The notes: generated by a model from the letters alone, not told the origin. 43,891 bases of DNA from Lachnospiraceae bacterium (GCA_031272985.1 JAISSU010000009.1:1-43891); one strand, 5' to 3'; counted from the stretch's first letter, positions 33,387 through 42,024 are shown. Made by a program: numbers and translations.

Positions 33387-34244
33387 TTATTTTTTATTCT
33401 TCTCTATCAGTTCATTTAGTCCGCTCAATCCTTCTTCGAATATTACTCCGAATCTTTCATCTATATTCGCGGCTCTGGTTCTTTTTATGCATTCTACGGT
33501 GAAATCTACTGCCGAGGCGGCGGCCTGTGCCAATGTAGCTCCCTTCAGTAATGCGGCAACGAGCACGCTTCCGAATACATCGCCCGTGCCATGGCACATC
33601 GGGAGGATGATGTCTCTTTTTGTGTATCCGAATTCGCCTGTTTCGGTATCGTAGCTCGCGGCGCCTACGGTGTCTTTGTCATAGGATGCGCCTGTAAGAA
33701 CAATCTTCTTAGGTCCGATATCTGCTAATGCCTTCAAAATATGTTTTATTTCTTCTTCAGTATGCGGACCGTCATGGTATGGCTCGTGCAGAAGAAGAGC
33801 CGCTTCGGTCATATTAGGCATGATTACATCCGCAGCCTCGCAGACACGGCGCATTCCATCGGGGAAAGTTTCGGGAAAGATAGAATAGAGCTTTCCGTAA
33901 TCCGCCATTACAGGGTCCACGGCTATTAACGTGCCATCGTCTTTTAGGGTTTCGAAAGTCTTTACTACGATATCAATCTGTTCAAAAGAGCCGAGGAACC
34001 CTGTGTAAATCGCATCAAAGCTAAGCCCCAGACTCTTCCAATGATTAGCAACAGGCAGAATATCATCTGTCAGGTCACGATAAGTAAAACCCGTAAATCC
34101 GCCCGTATGAGTAGAAAGTACCGCAGTGGGTATAACTGATGTCTCTATACCCGCCGCCGAGATAATCGGAAGCGCAACAGTAAGAGAACATCTTCCGAAG
34201 CAGGAAATATCATGAATCGCAGCCACACGTTTTTGTTTTTCCAT
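33387..34244 (-). CDS. pdxY: pyridoxal/pyridoxamine kinase
   Basis: A 285-residue ribokinase-fold kinase that phosphorylates vitamin B6 vitamers for PLP salvage. Family features: VAAIHDISCFGRCSLTVALP with the substrate-binding region, THTGGFTGFTYRDLT, AVDPVMADYGKLYSIFPETF (the conserved VxDPVMxDxGxxY block), PNMTEAALLL and the catalytic CHGTGDVFGS with the GTGD anion hole and Asp base. AAGGAGG lies before the start. It is 156 bases downstream of tRNA-Trp on the same strand and may share its promoter. The assignment to pdxY rather than pdxK is by general similarity. Confidence 0.9.
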   Translation of the reverse strand: MEKQKRVAAIHDISCFGRCSLTVALPIISAAGIETSVIPTAVLSTHTGGFTGFTYRDLTDDILPVANHWKSLGLSFDAIYTGFLGSFEQIDIVVKTFETLKDDGTLIAVDPVMADYGKLYSIFPETFPDGMRRVCEAADVIMPNMTEAALLLHEPYHDGPHTEEEIKHILKALADIGPKKIVLTGASYDKDTVGAASYDTETGEFGYTKRDIILPMCHGTGDVFGSVLVAALLKGATLAQAAASAVDFTVECIKRTRAANIDERFGVIFEEGLSGLNELIEKNKK

Positions 34245-34289
34245 GATCTTACCTCCTTAAGCCAATTATAATGTGATTGAATAATAATT

Positions 34290-34390
34290 GAGTAGGACAG
34301 ACGCTTAAGTCCTCCTACTCTTCGCATAGGCATCGGCTGCTTCGCCGTACATATATAATGCCTTGCGTTTAGCGCAATCCGACTAATCGG
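34290..34390 (-). ncRNA. array of four hairpins between tRNA-Trp and the kinase gene
   Basis: In plus coordinates: GAGTAGGA (34290-34297)/TCCTACTC (34313-34320); GGCAT-CGGC (34329-34337) with GCCG (34344-34347) and ATGCC (34358-34362); TTGCG (34363-34367)/CGCAA (34373-34377); and CCGA (34379-34382)/TCGG (34387-34390). The region starts about 10 bases after the tRNA end and finishes just before the kinase ribosome binding site. It has no reading frame of note. It may be a processed spacer, an unknown cis-regulatory RNA, or remains of a tRNA-like element. Confidence 0.5.
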
Positions 34391-34399
34391 AACGCCGTA

Positions 34400-34470
34400 C
34401 AGGGGATGAGAGAATCGAACTCCCGCCAAAGGTTTTGGAGACCCCTATCATACCACTTGACCAATCCCCT
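34400..34470 (-). tRNA. trnW: tRNA-Trp (CCA anticodon)
   Basis: A 71-base cloverleaf on the minus strand: acceptor AGGGGAT/ATCCCCT, D stem GTCA/TGAT, anticodon stem GGGGT/ACCTT with loop CTCCAAA (anticodon CCA), T arm GGGAG-TTCGATT-CTCTC, discriminator G. The 3' CCA is not encoded. Confidence 0.95.
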
Positions 34471-34501
34471 AATGCCTGCGGCTTTAATACCGCGCCAAAT
34501 A

Positions 34502-34531
34502 CTTATACCACGAACGACAGAAACTTGTCAA
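34502..34531 (-). promoter_or_regulatory. promoter of tRNA-Trp
   Basis: On the minus strand TTGACA (34531-34526) and TATAAG (34507-34502) have an 18-base spacer, about 32 bases before the tRNA. Confidence 0.75.
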
Positions 34532-34641
34532 GAAATCCGAAGTTTTTTTTGCGATAAAAAAGCATATATGTTAAGATTACGTTATTCACTAATATATGCG
34601 AAATGAGCGATCTATCATATCTTATTGCAAGGGGGAAACAC

Positions 34642-36336
34642 ATGAGCGGAAAATCGGAAAAATCGGGGCACCCTCTGCCACTGGGGGTCAGCATTCACAA
34701 TGGACATTTTAATTTTGCGGTAGCGGCATCGGGGGATGCGCCATGTTATCTGCTTTTATATGAGAAAGAAGAGGAGGGACCGGTTAAGGAAATTTTAATG
34801 CCCGGCAGATTCGGAGATGTCAGGACACTAAAGCTGGAAACTCTGCCTGACAATGCTTGCTATTATAATTATAAATTGGGGAATGAAATATTAGTTGATC
34901 CTTACGTCAAAGCATTATATGGCAGAAAAGAGTTCGGGGTTCCCCTGCCAAAGCAAAGTCATTTAGTTAAGGGAATACTTAATAAAGACACTCATGTCGA
35001 AGCCACAGATAATGTGTTTATAGAAACCCATATAATCGAGGAGAGCATTATTTACAGTATCCATGTCAGGGGATTTACAAAAGATGCATCCTCGAAGGTG
35101 AAATATCCGGGGACTTTTGCGGGTGTGATTGAGAAACTGCCCTATATTAAGGGGTTAGGAGTGACCGCTTTGCACCTGATGCCGGTTTACGAGTTTGAGG
35201 AATGCCTCCAATATACGAATTACTGGGGCTATGGCGACGGATGGTTTTTCTCACCTAAAGAAAGCTATGGCGGGGACGAGGGCTTAAAAGCTCTTGTAGA
35301 TGCCTGTCATGTGGCGAATTTGGAGATTTTCTTAGAAATGCCTTTTGGACAAGATACCCCCGCATATATGATGAGTGATGCCTTGAGATATTATCGATTA
35401 ACTTACGCAATAGACGGATTCTTCCTTAATCCGGAGAGATTTTCGATAGAGGAGGCAAAAAAGGACCCGTTATTGGCGGGGGCAAAGATAATGCGCCATG
35501 ACGGAGGTTTTTCGTATGTTATGCGAAGATATCTGAAAGGCGATGAGGGGATGATGAATGAAGTGATGTTCAGGCTCGGTGAGAATTCCTGCGCTAATGG
35601 ATACCCTCAGGAAATAACCAGTCACAGCGGATTCACCTTAAATGATTTAGTTTCATACGACGGAAAGCATAATGAGGCAAACGGAGAAAACAATACCGAC
35701 GGGGCGGATTATAATTTCAGCTGGAATTGCGGCGTAGAAGGAAAGACAAAAAAACAGGAAATCAATAAACTGCGCCGACAACAAGTGAGAAATGCCTTTG
35801 CTTTACTTCTGCTCTCTCGTGGGACACCGATGATTCTCTCGGGTGACGAATTCTATAATTCTCAGGATGGCAATAATAATGTTTATTGTCAGGATAATCC
35901 CACGGGATGGACTAATTGGAAAAGGGGCAAAGCTGAAAAGGATTTGACAGCTTATGTCAGAGATTTGATAAAATTAAGAAAAGAAATCGGGGTTTTTACT
36001 TGGTCAAAGCGAAACTATAAGCCCGAAGGAGTCAATACCGGACTTCCGCAGGTTTCATGGCACGGGGACAATCTTTGGGTTGCTCCGACTGCGATATCGA
36101 GTAGACAAATCGGAGTTTATTACTGCGGTACATATACCGGTTCAAAGGATTGCATGGTATTATATAATTTGCATTGGGAAGCGCATGATTTTGCGCTACC
36201 GAAGCCGAGAGAGGGAAAAGTCTGGACGCTGCGACTCTCCACTGCTGACGGAGTCTACGAGACGCAAAGCGAAATAAAAGATCAGAGGATGATTAGCGTA
36301 CCGGCTAGAACGATTTATCTGCTTAGTGCAAAATAA
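34642..36336 (+). CDS. GlgX/isoamylase-like GH13 protein, catalytic residues missing
   Basis: A 564-residue protein with clear GH13 debranching-type blocks: an N-terminal CBM48-like domain (LPLGVSIHNGHFNFAVAASG), SIHVRGFTKD, NYWGYGDGWFFSPKESYG, FTLNDLVSYDGKHNEANGEN, DYNFSWNCGVEG and LLSRGTPMILSGDEF. The active site is gone: the nucleophile block VDGFRFD reads IDGFFLN (257-263), with Arg to Phe and Asp to Asn; the acid/base block KLIAEPWD reads KIMRHDGG (282-289), with about 25 residues deleted after it; TAHDGF reads TSHSGF (326-331), with Asp to Ser; and region I lost its DxxxNH. It may bind glycogen or act as a scaffold. The start at 34642 has GGGGG upstream. Confidence 0.88.
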   Translation: MSGKSEKSGHPLPLGVSIHNGHFNFAVAASGDAPCYLLLYEKEEEGPVKEILMPGRFGDVRTLKLETLPDNACYYNYKLGNEILVDPYVKALYGRKEFGVPLPKQSHLVKGILNKDTHVEATDNVFIETHIIEESIIYSIHVRGFTKDASSKVKYPGTFAGVIEKLPYIKGLGVTALHLMPVYEFEECLQYTNYWGYGDGWFFSPKESYGGDEGLKALVDACHVANLEIFLEMPFGQDTPAYMMSDALRYYRLTYAIDGFFLNPERFSIEEAKKDPLLAGAKIMRHDGGFSYVMRRYLKGDEGMMNEVMFRLGENSCANGYPQEITSHSGFTLNDLVSYDGKHNEANGENNTDGADYNFSWNCGVEGKTKKQEINKLRRQQVRNAFALLLLSRGTPMILSGDEFYNSQDGNNNVYCQDNPTGWTNWKRGKAEKDLTAYVRDLIKLRKEIGVFTWSKRNYKPEGVNTGLPQVSWHGDNLWVAPTAISSRQIGVYYCGTYTGSKDCMVLYNLHWEAHDFALPKPREGKVWTLRLSTADGVYETQSEIKDQRMISVPARTIYLLSAK

Positions 36337-36358
36337 TTTATGTTAAGGACAATTAAAA

Positions 36359-37132
36359 ATGGGAGCCAAAGAAAAAACTATTAAAAGAAACATGGAAAGA
36401 GAAGAAGAATTGGAGGAGGTCATTCAAGAATTCAAGGATGACGTGGAATCCGTTGGTACAAAAATTATTCGCCATATCGGTTTGACCAATTATCAGCTTA
36501 AATGGATAGCCATAATCACGATGGTTATTGATCATACCGGGTATGTGCTCTATCCGGCGTATCCGATTTTTCGTTATATCGGCAGGCTTTCTTTTCCGAT
36601 TTTCTGCTTTCTTTTAGTAGAGGGATTCTACCATACGGGTAATGTAAAAAAATACGCTCTGCGACTGGGAATATTTGCGATTCTATCTGAAATACCTTAT
36701 GATCTGGCATTCCATGGAAAAATACTCGAATTTGGCAACGGACAGAATGTGTTTTTCACGCTGCTAATCGGACTATTAGTTCTGTATGTGTGGGAGAGAT
36801 GTCGCTCTCTACCCGTGGGGATTGCCGCTGCCACAGCGGGTATGTGTCTTGCGGCGCTGATAAAATGCGATTATAGCTACACGGGGGTTTTTCTTATCTG
36901 GCTGATTGCCTTTAAAAGAGACCAAAAGCCGTTTATGCTGTTTCTTGCGGGAATATGGAATTTTCTGTTTTACGGCAAAGTCCAATACTGGGGGGCGTTT
37001 GCCTGTATACCGATTGCGTTGTATAATGGTAAACGTGGACGGAAGATGAAGTATTTCTTCTATATATTTTATCCGGTGCATTTGCTCATATTGCATTTTA
37101 TTTCTTTAGCAATGTACGGTAAACCATTGTGA
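36359..37132 (+). CDS. TraX-family membrane protein
   Basis: A 257-residue polytopic protein of the TraX family, named after the F-plasmid protein that acetylates pilin; chromosomal members have unknown targets. A charged N-terminus (about 40 residues, many Glu and Lys) precedes roughly eight helices. Conserved blocks are LKWIAIITMVIDHTGYVLYP, YIGRLSFPIFCFLLVEGFYH and LSEIPYDLAFHG, all typical of TraX. It lies 22 bases after the GH13 gene and overlaps or abuts the next gene, so it belongs to one operon. Confidence 0.88.
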   Translation: MGAKEKTIKRNMEREEELEEVIQEFKDDVESVGTKIIRHIGLTNYQLKWIAIITMVIDHTGYVLYPAYPIFRYIGRLSFPIFCFLLVEGFYHTGNVKKYALRLGIFAILSEIPYDLAFHGKILEFGNGQNVFFTLLIGLLVLYVWERCRSLPVGIAAATAGMCLAALIKCDYSYTGVFLIWLIAFKRDQKPFMLFLAGIWNFLFYGKVQYWGAFACIPIALYNGKRGRKMKYFFYIFYPVHLLILHFISLAMYGKPL

Positions 37133-37140
37133 GGTATCAA

Positions 37141-37749
37141 TTGACGAAGTTAACCAATAATAAAAGAATAAAGATAAAACCCATTAACGTAATAAGGCAC
37201 TTTCTTACTATAACGAGTCATAAATTGCTTGTTATGAAACTTTGTTTCAAGGTAGGGCTGTACAGACAGGGACTTACTCACGATTTGTCCAAATATATGC
37301 CAAGTGAATTTATAGTCGGGTGTCGGTATTATCAGGGAATGCGAAGCCCAAACAACGCCGAACGAGAGGTGATCGGCGTTTCGACCGCTTGGCTGCACCA
37401 TAAAGGGCGCAATAAGCACCATTACGAGTATTGGTTGGATTACAGCAATAATATATCAGAAGGAATAATTGGTCAGAAAATGCCTGTTAAGTACGTGGTT
37501 GAGATGTTTCTTGACAGAGTAGCGGCTTCAAAGATATATAGAGGTGAAAATTATTCCGAAAAGGACCCCATAAAGTATTATGAAAAAGGGGCGGCAACTC
37601 TCGGAAATATGATACATCCCGAAACAGCCGAAAAGCTTCGAAAATTATTGCAGATGCTCTGCGATGACGGTGAGGAAAAGACATTTGATTATATTAAGAA
37701 AAGCGTTCTTAAGGGAAACATTTGTAATAGAAAGAGGGGGAGACATTAA
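37141..37749 (+). CDS. DUF5662-family protein
   Basis: A protein of about 202 residues of the DUF5662 family. The conserved motifs are LTHDLSKYMPSEF, GCRYYQGMRSPNNAERE, STAWLHHKGRNKHHYEYWLD and PVKYVVEMFLDRVAASKIY. The His/Asp-rich pattern (HDxSKY ... HHxGRNKHHxEYW) suggests a metal-binding HD-like hydrolase, but no activity is known. The start is uncertain: TTG at 37141 has GAGG 6 bases upstream, while GTG at 37129 would overlap the traX stop. The stop codon overlaps the ptsI ATG (TAATG). Confidence 0.8.
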   Translation: MTKLTNNKRIKIKPINVIRHFLTITSHKLLVMKLCFKVGLYRQGLTHDLSKYMPSEFIVGCRYYQGMRSPNNAEREVIGVSTAWLHHKGRNKHHYEYWLDYSNNISEGIIGQKMPVKYVVEMFLDRVAASKIYRGENYSEKDPIKYYEKGAATLGNMIHPETAEKLRKLLQMLCDDGEEKTFDYIKKSVLKGNICNRKRGRH

Positions 37750-39374
37750 TGATTACTTTATCCGGAAAAAAGGTTTCGGAAGGCATAGCGATAGGTAAAA
37801 TATTGTTTTATCAAAGAGAGAGTAAGCAAATGCGCCGAATCGCGGTAAAGGACGTTGAGCGAGAAATCGGAAGGTTCACTCAGGCGAGAAACCGTGCTGT
37901 TTTGGAGCTTGATGAATTACAAGATGACGCCGCAAAAACCGTTGGCGAAGCCAATGCCATGATTTTCGAAATGCAAAAGACAATTCTGAAGGATCCTGAA
38001 TTCCTAGACAAGGTCAGTGCCATTATTCTGGAAGAGAAACTCAATGCAGAATACGCACTTTCGTCGGTGACGGATTCATTTACGAATATTCTCGTTAAAA
38101 AAGAACAGGGGCTCGGACGAGGACATGAAGCCGATGTTTTAGATGTGGTAAACAGAGTTTTGAGAATTCTCTCAAGGAGTCGAAAAGAGCAACTTTTCTC
38201 GGAAGAGCCGTTTATTTTGGCCGCTAAAGAGCTTTACCCGAGTGAGGCAGTGCAGCTTGATAAATCACAGGTACTCGGATTTGTTACGATGTACGGGACA
38301 ATTAACTCCCATACCGCGGTTCTTGCGAGGACTAAAGGCATTCCTTCGATTATCGGTCTGGGGGATGCAATGAAACAGGAATACGAGGGGAAATTATGTA
38401 TTCTGGACGGTTTCACGGGGAAGGTATTCATTGAGCCAGATTATACTACACTGACTCGTATGAAGAATAAACAGGGCGAGAATCTTAAAGACGCAAAGAA
38501 TCTCGAGCAGTTGAAAGGTAAAGAGAATATTACGCAGAGTGGTTACAGGATTAATGTGGCTGCAACATTGGGGAAGAAAGAAGATATTGAGCGCGTAATG
38601 CAAAGTGACGCCGGTGGGATAGGGCTTTTCAGGACGGAATTTCTTTATGAGGAAAATGGGGGGAAGCATCCTACGGAGGAACAGCAATATCAGGCATATA
38701 GATTAGCTGTCGAGGCCATGGGCACAAAGCGTGTAGTTATAAGAACGAGCGATTTCGGAGGCACAAAGATTAGCGATGTCCCGGATTTCGGACACGAGGA
38801 TAACCCGGCGCTTGGTTATCGCGGAATCAGGGTGTCATTAGATAAAGAGGAGCTTTTTAAACCACAGTTAAGGGCTATTCTAAGGGCTTCCGCCTACGGC
38901 AATGTAGCTGTGCTTTTTCCGATGATTGACTCGATCGAAGAAATAAAAGCCGCCAAAGCCGTCCTTGAAACCGTTAAAAAAGAACTGGTTTCGGAGAAGG
39001 TGGGAATTGACAAATATATTCGTGTGGGAATAATGATAGAGACGCCTGCCGCCGTTATGTTGAGTGGGGAGTTGGCGAGAGAAGTGGATTTCTTTGTAAT
39101 AGGGACAAGTGATTTAACTCAGCTGACTATGGGCGCGGACAGAAATAACGAAAAGGTTCGTAAATACTATGACGGAAAGAGCCCGGCTGTTCTTAAGATG
39201 ATTCGTATTGTCGTTAATAATGCCCATCTTGAAGGAAAAAATGTCAGTGTATGTGGCGACTGGGCCGGAGACTTTGAACTCACGGAATTCTTCATCCAAA
39301 TCGGCGTGGATGAACTCGCTGTAGAGCCTTCTAAGGTTTTGGGGCTTCGAAAGAAGATACGAGAAATCAGGTAA
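37749..39374 (+). CDS. ptsI: PTS enzyme I (phosphoenolpyruvate-protein phosphotransferase)
   Basis: A 541-residue enzyme I that takes phosphate from PEP and passes it to HPr in sugar uptake. The phosphorylated His is His 188 in GTINSHTAVLARTKGIPSII; the PEP-binding TIM barrel shows GIGLFRTEFLY, the DFGGTKISDVPDF block, ALGYRGIRVSL, IMIETPAAV, FFVIGTSDLTQ and VCGDWAGD with the active-site Cys. It is slightly shorter than the E. coli protein. HPr (ptsH) is not adjacent; the gene instead ends a run of GH13-like, TraX and DUF5662 genes, to which it is coupled by a TAATG overlap. Confidence 0.95.
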   Translation: MITLSGKKVSEGIAIGKILFYQRESKQMRRIAVKDVEREIGRFTQARNRAVLELDELQDDAAKTVGEANAMIFEMQKTILKDPEFLDKVSAIILEEKLNAEYALSSVTDSFTNILVKKEQGLGRGHEADVLDVVNRVLRILSRSRKEQLFSEEPFILAAKELYPSEAVQLDKSQVLGFVTMYGTINSHTAVLARTKGIPSIIGLGDAMKQEYEGKLCILDGFTGKVFIEPDYTTLTRMKNKQGENLKDAKNLEQLKGKENITQSGYRINVAATLGKKEDIERVMQSDAGGIGLFRTEFLYEENGGKHPTEEQQYQAYRLAVEAMGTKRVVIRTSDFGGTKISDVPDFGHEDNPALGYRGIRVSLDKEELFKPQLRAILRASAYGNVAVLFPMIDSIEEIKAAKAVLETVKKELVSEKVGIDKYIRVGIMIETPAAVMLSGELAREVDFFVIGTSDLTQLTMGADRNNEKVRKYYDGKSPAVLKMIRIVVNNAHLEGKNVSVCGDWAGDFELTEFFIQIGVDELAVEPSKVLGLRKKIREIR

Positions 39375-39409
39375 TATATCTTAATTTATTAGTTGTCTTT
39401 ATAAATGTT

Positions 39410-39590
39410 TATAATTAACTATAATAAATGCGTCCGTTTACTACAGCGGGCGTATTTGTTAATATATAGTTGTGTCTACTAAATGTAGCGTTTCTGTATT
39501 TTTATACACCCAGTATGTAGTAAAGTTGCCCGTCGGAATTAAATATACTTTTACATACTGAGTTATGTGGCGTCCGTTTAGATACACAAA
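39410..39590 (+). ncRNA. structured leader RNA of the purine permease gene
   Basis: A TATAAT (39420-39425) suggests a transcript starting near 39431. Elements: CGTCCG (39431-39436)/CGGGCG (39447-39452); an outer stem TTGTGT (39470-39475)/ACACAA (39584-39589); GTAT/ATAC (39496-39507); and a long hairpin CAGTATGTA (39511-39519)/TACATACTG (39552-39560) extended by AAAGT/ACTTT, with a 20-base loop containing GCCCG (39528-39532). GCGTCCGTTTA occurs at both 39430 and 39570, and the GCCCG loop and both repeats can compete for the same CGGGC (39447-39451). This is switch-like. It lacks the purine riboswitch core. The first hairpin may alternatively be the ptsI terminator. Confidence 0.5.
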
Positions 39591-39633
39591 GGAGAATGAT
39601 TGAGTAGAGTGCACATTTCAAAGGAGGGTCACT

Positions 39634-41016
39634 ATGTTAGAAAAACTGTTCAAACTTAAGGAGAATGGGACCACTGTCAGGACCGAAATCATCGCGGGCG
39701 TTACGACTTTTATGACCATGGCCTATATTCTGGCGGTTAATCCCAATGTCCTTGGGGCTACCGGAATGGATTCCGGTGCTATTTTCACGGCTACGGCTTT
39801 AGCTTCGCTTGTAGGTACCGTATGTATGGCGATATTCGCGAATTACCCCTTTGCCCTTGCTCCGGGTATGGGATTGAATGCGTATTTTGCCTATACTGTT
39901 GTGCTTGGTATGGGGTATTCATGGCAGGTTGCGTTGACTGCTGTATTTTTAGAAGGGATAATTTTTATCATCTTGTCTTTAACGAATGTCCGCGAGGCTA
40001 TTTTCAATGCGATTCCGAAGAATTTAAAGGCTGCGGTCAGCGTTGGTATCGGTCTTTTTATAGCCTTTATCGGTCTTCAAAATGCAAAGATTGTTATCGG
40101 AGGCGCTACGCTTGTAGGGCTCTTTACTCTGGACGGATATAATAGCGCTAATGGAACCACGGCTGCGTTTTCAAGCGTTGGCGTTACAGTTATTTTAGCG
40201 CTTGTAGGCATACTGATTACCGGATTTCTCGTTCTTAAAAAGGTCAAAGGGAATATACTTTGGGGAATCCTTATAACTTGGGTGCTTGGTATTATTTGTC
40301 AGTTGGCAGGGATTTATGTACCCGACCCGGCAGCAGGATTTTACAGTGTATTACCGGATTTCTCGAACGGAATATCCATACCGAGCCTTTCTCCGATTTT
40401 TGCGAAATTCAGCTTTGAAGGAGTTTTTTCGCTTAATTTCCTTGTGGTTATGTTTGCGTTCCTCTTTGTTGACATTTTCGATACTTTGGGAACTCTTATC
40501 GGTGTTTCGGCCAAAGCCAATATGCTTGACGAAGAAGGGAAGCTTCCCAGGATAAAAGGCGCTCTGCTTGCCGATGCGGTCGGTACTGTCTGCGGAGCTG
40601 TGTTTGGCACTTCCACCACCACTACTTATGTAGAGAGTGCGTCCGGAGTTGCCGAAGGAGGAAGGACAGGACTTACGGCCATTACTACCGCAATACTTTT
40701 CGGACTGGCACTGTTCCTTTCGCCGATATTCCTCGCGATACCCTCATTTGCTACGGCTCCGGCTCTCGTAATAGTTGGTTGCTATATGCTTACTAATGTA
40801 AAAGGCATAGATTTCGACGATTTCTCAGAGGCGATACCCTGTTACATTGCTATAATTGCCATGCCGTTCTTCTACAGCATTTCAGAAGGCATCGCGATGG
40901 GCGTTATCACTTATGTTGTGTTAAATCTGCTCGCAGGAAAGGCAAAGGAAAAGAAAATCAGCGTACTTATGTATGTGCTGGCGGTGTTGTTCATCTTGAA
41001 ATATATTTTCTTATAG
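39634..41016 (+). CDS. pbuG: NCS2/AzgA-type purine permease
   Basis: A 460-residue permease with about 12 to 14 helices, of the AzgA-like nucleobase transporter group, which imports hypoxanthine, guanine or adenine with protons. Family blocks: TTVRTEIIAGVTTFMTMAYI, LAVNPNVLGATGMD, YPFALAPGMGLNAYFAYTVV (the substrate-site GMGLNAYF) and the TTTYVESASGVAEGGRTGL motif in the second half. AAGGAGG lies before the ATG. It is transcribed alone, between the leader RNA and the terminator at 41071. Confidence 0.92.
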   Translation: MLEKLFKLKENGTTVRTEIIAGVTTFMTMAYILAVNPNVLGATGMDSGAIFTATALASLVGTVCMAIFANYPFALAPGMGLNAYFAYTVVLGMGYSWQVALTAVFLEGIIFIILSLTNVREAIFNAIPKNLKAAVSVGIGLFIAFIGLQNAKIVIGGATLVGLFTLDGYNSANGTTAAFSSVGVTVILALVGILITGFLVLKKVKGNILWGILITWVLGIICQLAGIYVPDPAAGFYSVLPDFSNGISIPSLSPIFAKFSFEGVFSLNFLVVMFAFLFVDIFDTLGTLIGVSAKANMLDEEGKLPRIKGALLADAVGTVCGAVFGTSTTTTYVESASGVAEGGRTGLTAITTAILFGLALFLSPIFLAIPSFATAPALVIVGCYMLTNVKGIDFDDFSEAIPCYIAIIAMPFFYSISEGIAMGVITYVVLNLLAGKAKEKKISVLMYVLAVLFILKYIFL

Positions 41017-41070
41017 AGGAGTCAGGATGAACTGAAAGCCTCTTAACCTTAAAATAGTTCTAAATTTACC

Positions 41071-41108
41071 ACCAGAGGAATCCGAAAAACAGGGTCCTCT
41101 GGTTTTTT
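41071..41108 (+). terminator. terminator of the purine permease gene
   Basis: ACCAGAGGA (41071-41079) and TCCTCTGGT (41095-41103) form a perfect 9-bp stem followed by TTTTTT. Confidence 0.92.
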
Positions 41109-41225
41109 ATACAAAAAAATGAAATCCGGGTGTATTTTGCGCTGCAATGTGGTGTATAATAAATTGTCCGGTGTTTGTCGGATATATCATTGTATGGCGC
41201 GCGTGTGCCGGAAAGGATGACAACT

Positions 41226-41978
41226 ATGTGGAATAGAGCAGATTTAAAGATGAAAGGGAAGGCGGCGTTTACCGCGAATTACTGGTATTGTGTATTGGTG
41301 GCGCTGATCTTATCAATTGTTAATTCAATAATGCAATTCAACAGTTCTACGACCAGTATAAGAAACTCATTTAGTAGCATGACCCAATCAGCAGGTCAGA
41401 ACTACTCAAATTACTCCGATGCATTCAATAGCATCTTAAAACAGTATCAAGCGTCGGGTTTTACGATGGCAGCTTTATCTCTTAGCTCATTGGCCATACT
41501 TGCCACGATTTTCCTAATCAACGTATTGTTTGTCGGGGGATGCAGATTCTTTGTTGATAATCGCGTAGGTCAGGGTACGTTGGAAAAGCTCGGAATTGGT
41601 TTTAAGGACGGAGCGTATGGGAATGTTGTATTGACAATGTTTTTAAAAGATTTATTCACGGTACTGTGGACATTACTTTTTATTATTCCCGGAATAATAA
41701 AATCCTACGAATACCGCATGATTCCTTATATCTTGGCGGAAAATCCGAAAATGACCCATAAAGAAGCATTTGCCATCAGCAAGAAAATGATGATGGGAAA
41801 TAAATTGGACACCTTCGTACTGGATTTATCATTCCTCGGATGGGTAATCCTATCCGGACTCACTTGCGGAATCCTTGGGATATTCTTTGTAAATCCGTAT
41901 TATGAGGCCACTATTGCAGAGCTATACAGCGCATTGGTGCAAAAAGGTTACGATGAGGGATTTCTCGGGAGAGACTAA
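41226..41978 (+). CDS. DUF975-family membrane protein
   Basis: A 250-residue integral membrane protein of the DUF975 family. It begins MWNRADLKMKGKAAFTANYW, the conserved family start, and has about six hydrophobic helices, a Ser/Asn-rich extracytoplasmic loop (residues about 38-75), the block FIIPGIIKSYEYRMIPYILA, and the conserved AFAISKKMMMGNKLDTFVLD helix. Function is unknown. The ATG at 41226 is chosen because AAAGGA lies 8 bases upstream; the longer frame lacks a site. It ends at the hairpin at 42001. Confidence 0.85.
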   Translation: MWNRADLKMKGKAAFTANYWYCVLVALILSIVNSIMQFNSSTTSIRNSFSSMTQSAGQNYSNYSDAFNSILKQYQASGFTMAALSLSSLAILATIFLINVLFVGGCRFFVDNRVGQGTLEKLGIGFKDGAYGNVVLTMFLKDLFTVLWTLLFIIPGIIKSYEYRMIPYILAENPKMTHKEAFAISKKMMMGNKLDTFVLDLSFLGWVILSGLTCGILGIFFVNPYYEATIAELYSALVQKGYDEGFLGRD

Positions 41979-42000
41979 TAAACTAATTTGTTATTATTTA

Positions 42001-42024
42001 GGCGGGCTTAAAGCCCGCCATTTT
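42001..42024 (+). terminator. terminator after the DUF975 gene
   Basis: GGCGGGCTT (42001-42009) and AGCCCGCC (42012-42019) form an 8-bp stem, followed by ATTTT. Confidence 0.85.

Noticed and set aside
34145-34429. Minus-strand reading frame over tRNA-Trp and spacer
   Set aside because: It runs across the tRNA and the hairpin array and has no family resemblance.
39375-39633. Canonical purine riboswitch before the permease
   Set aside because: The conserved junction sequences (such as GTTTCTACC and the CGACTATG-type closing strand) are not present; only TTTCTGTA is vaguely similar.
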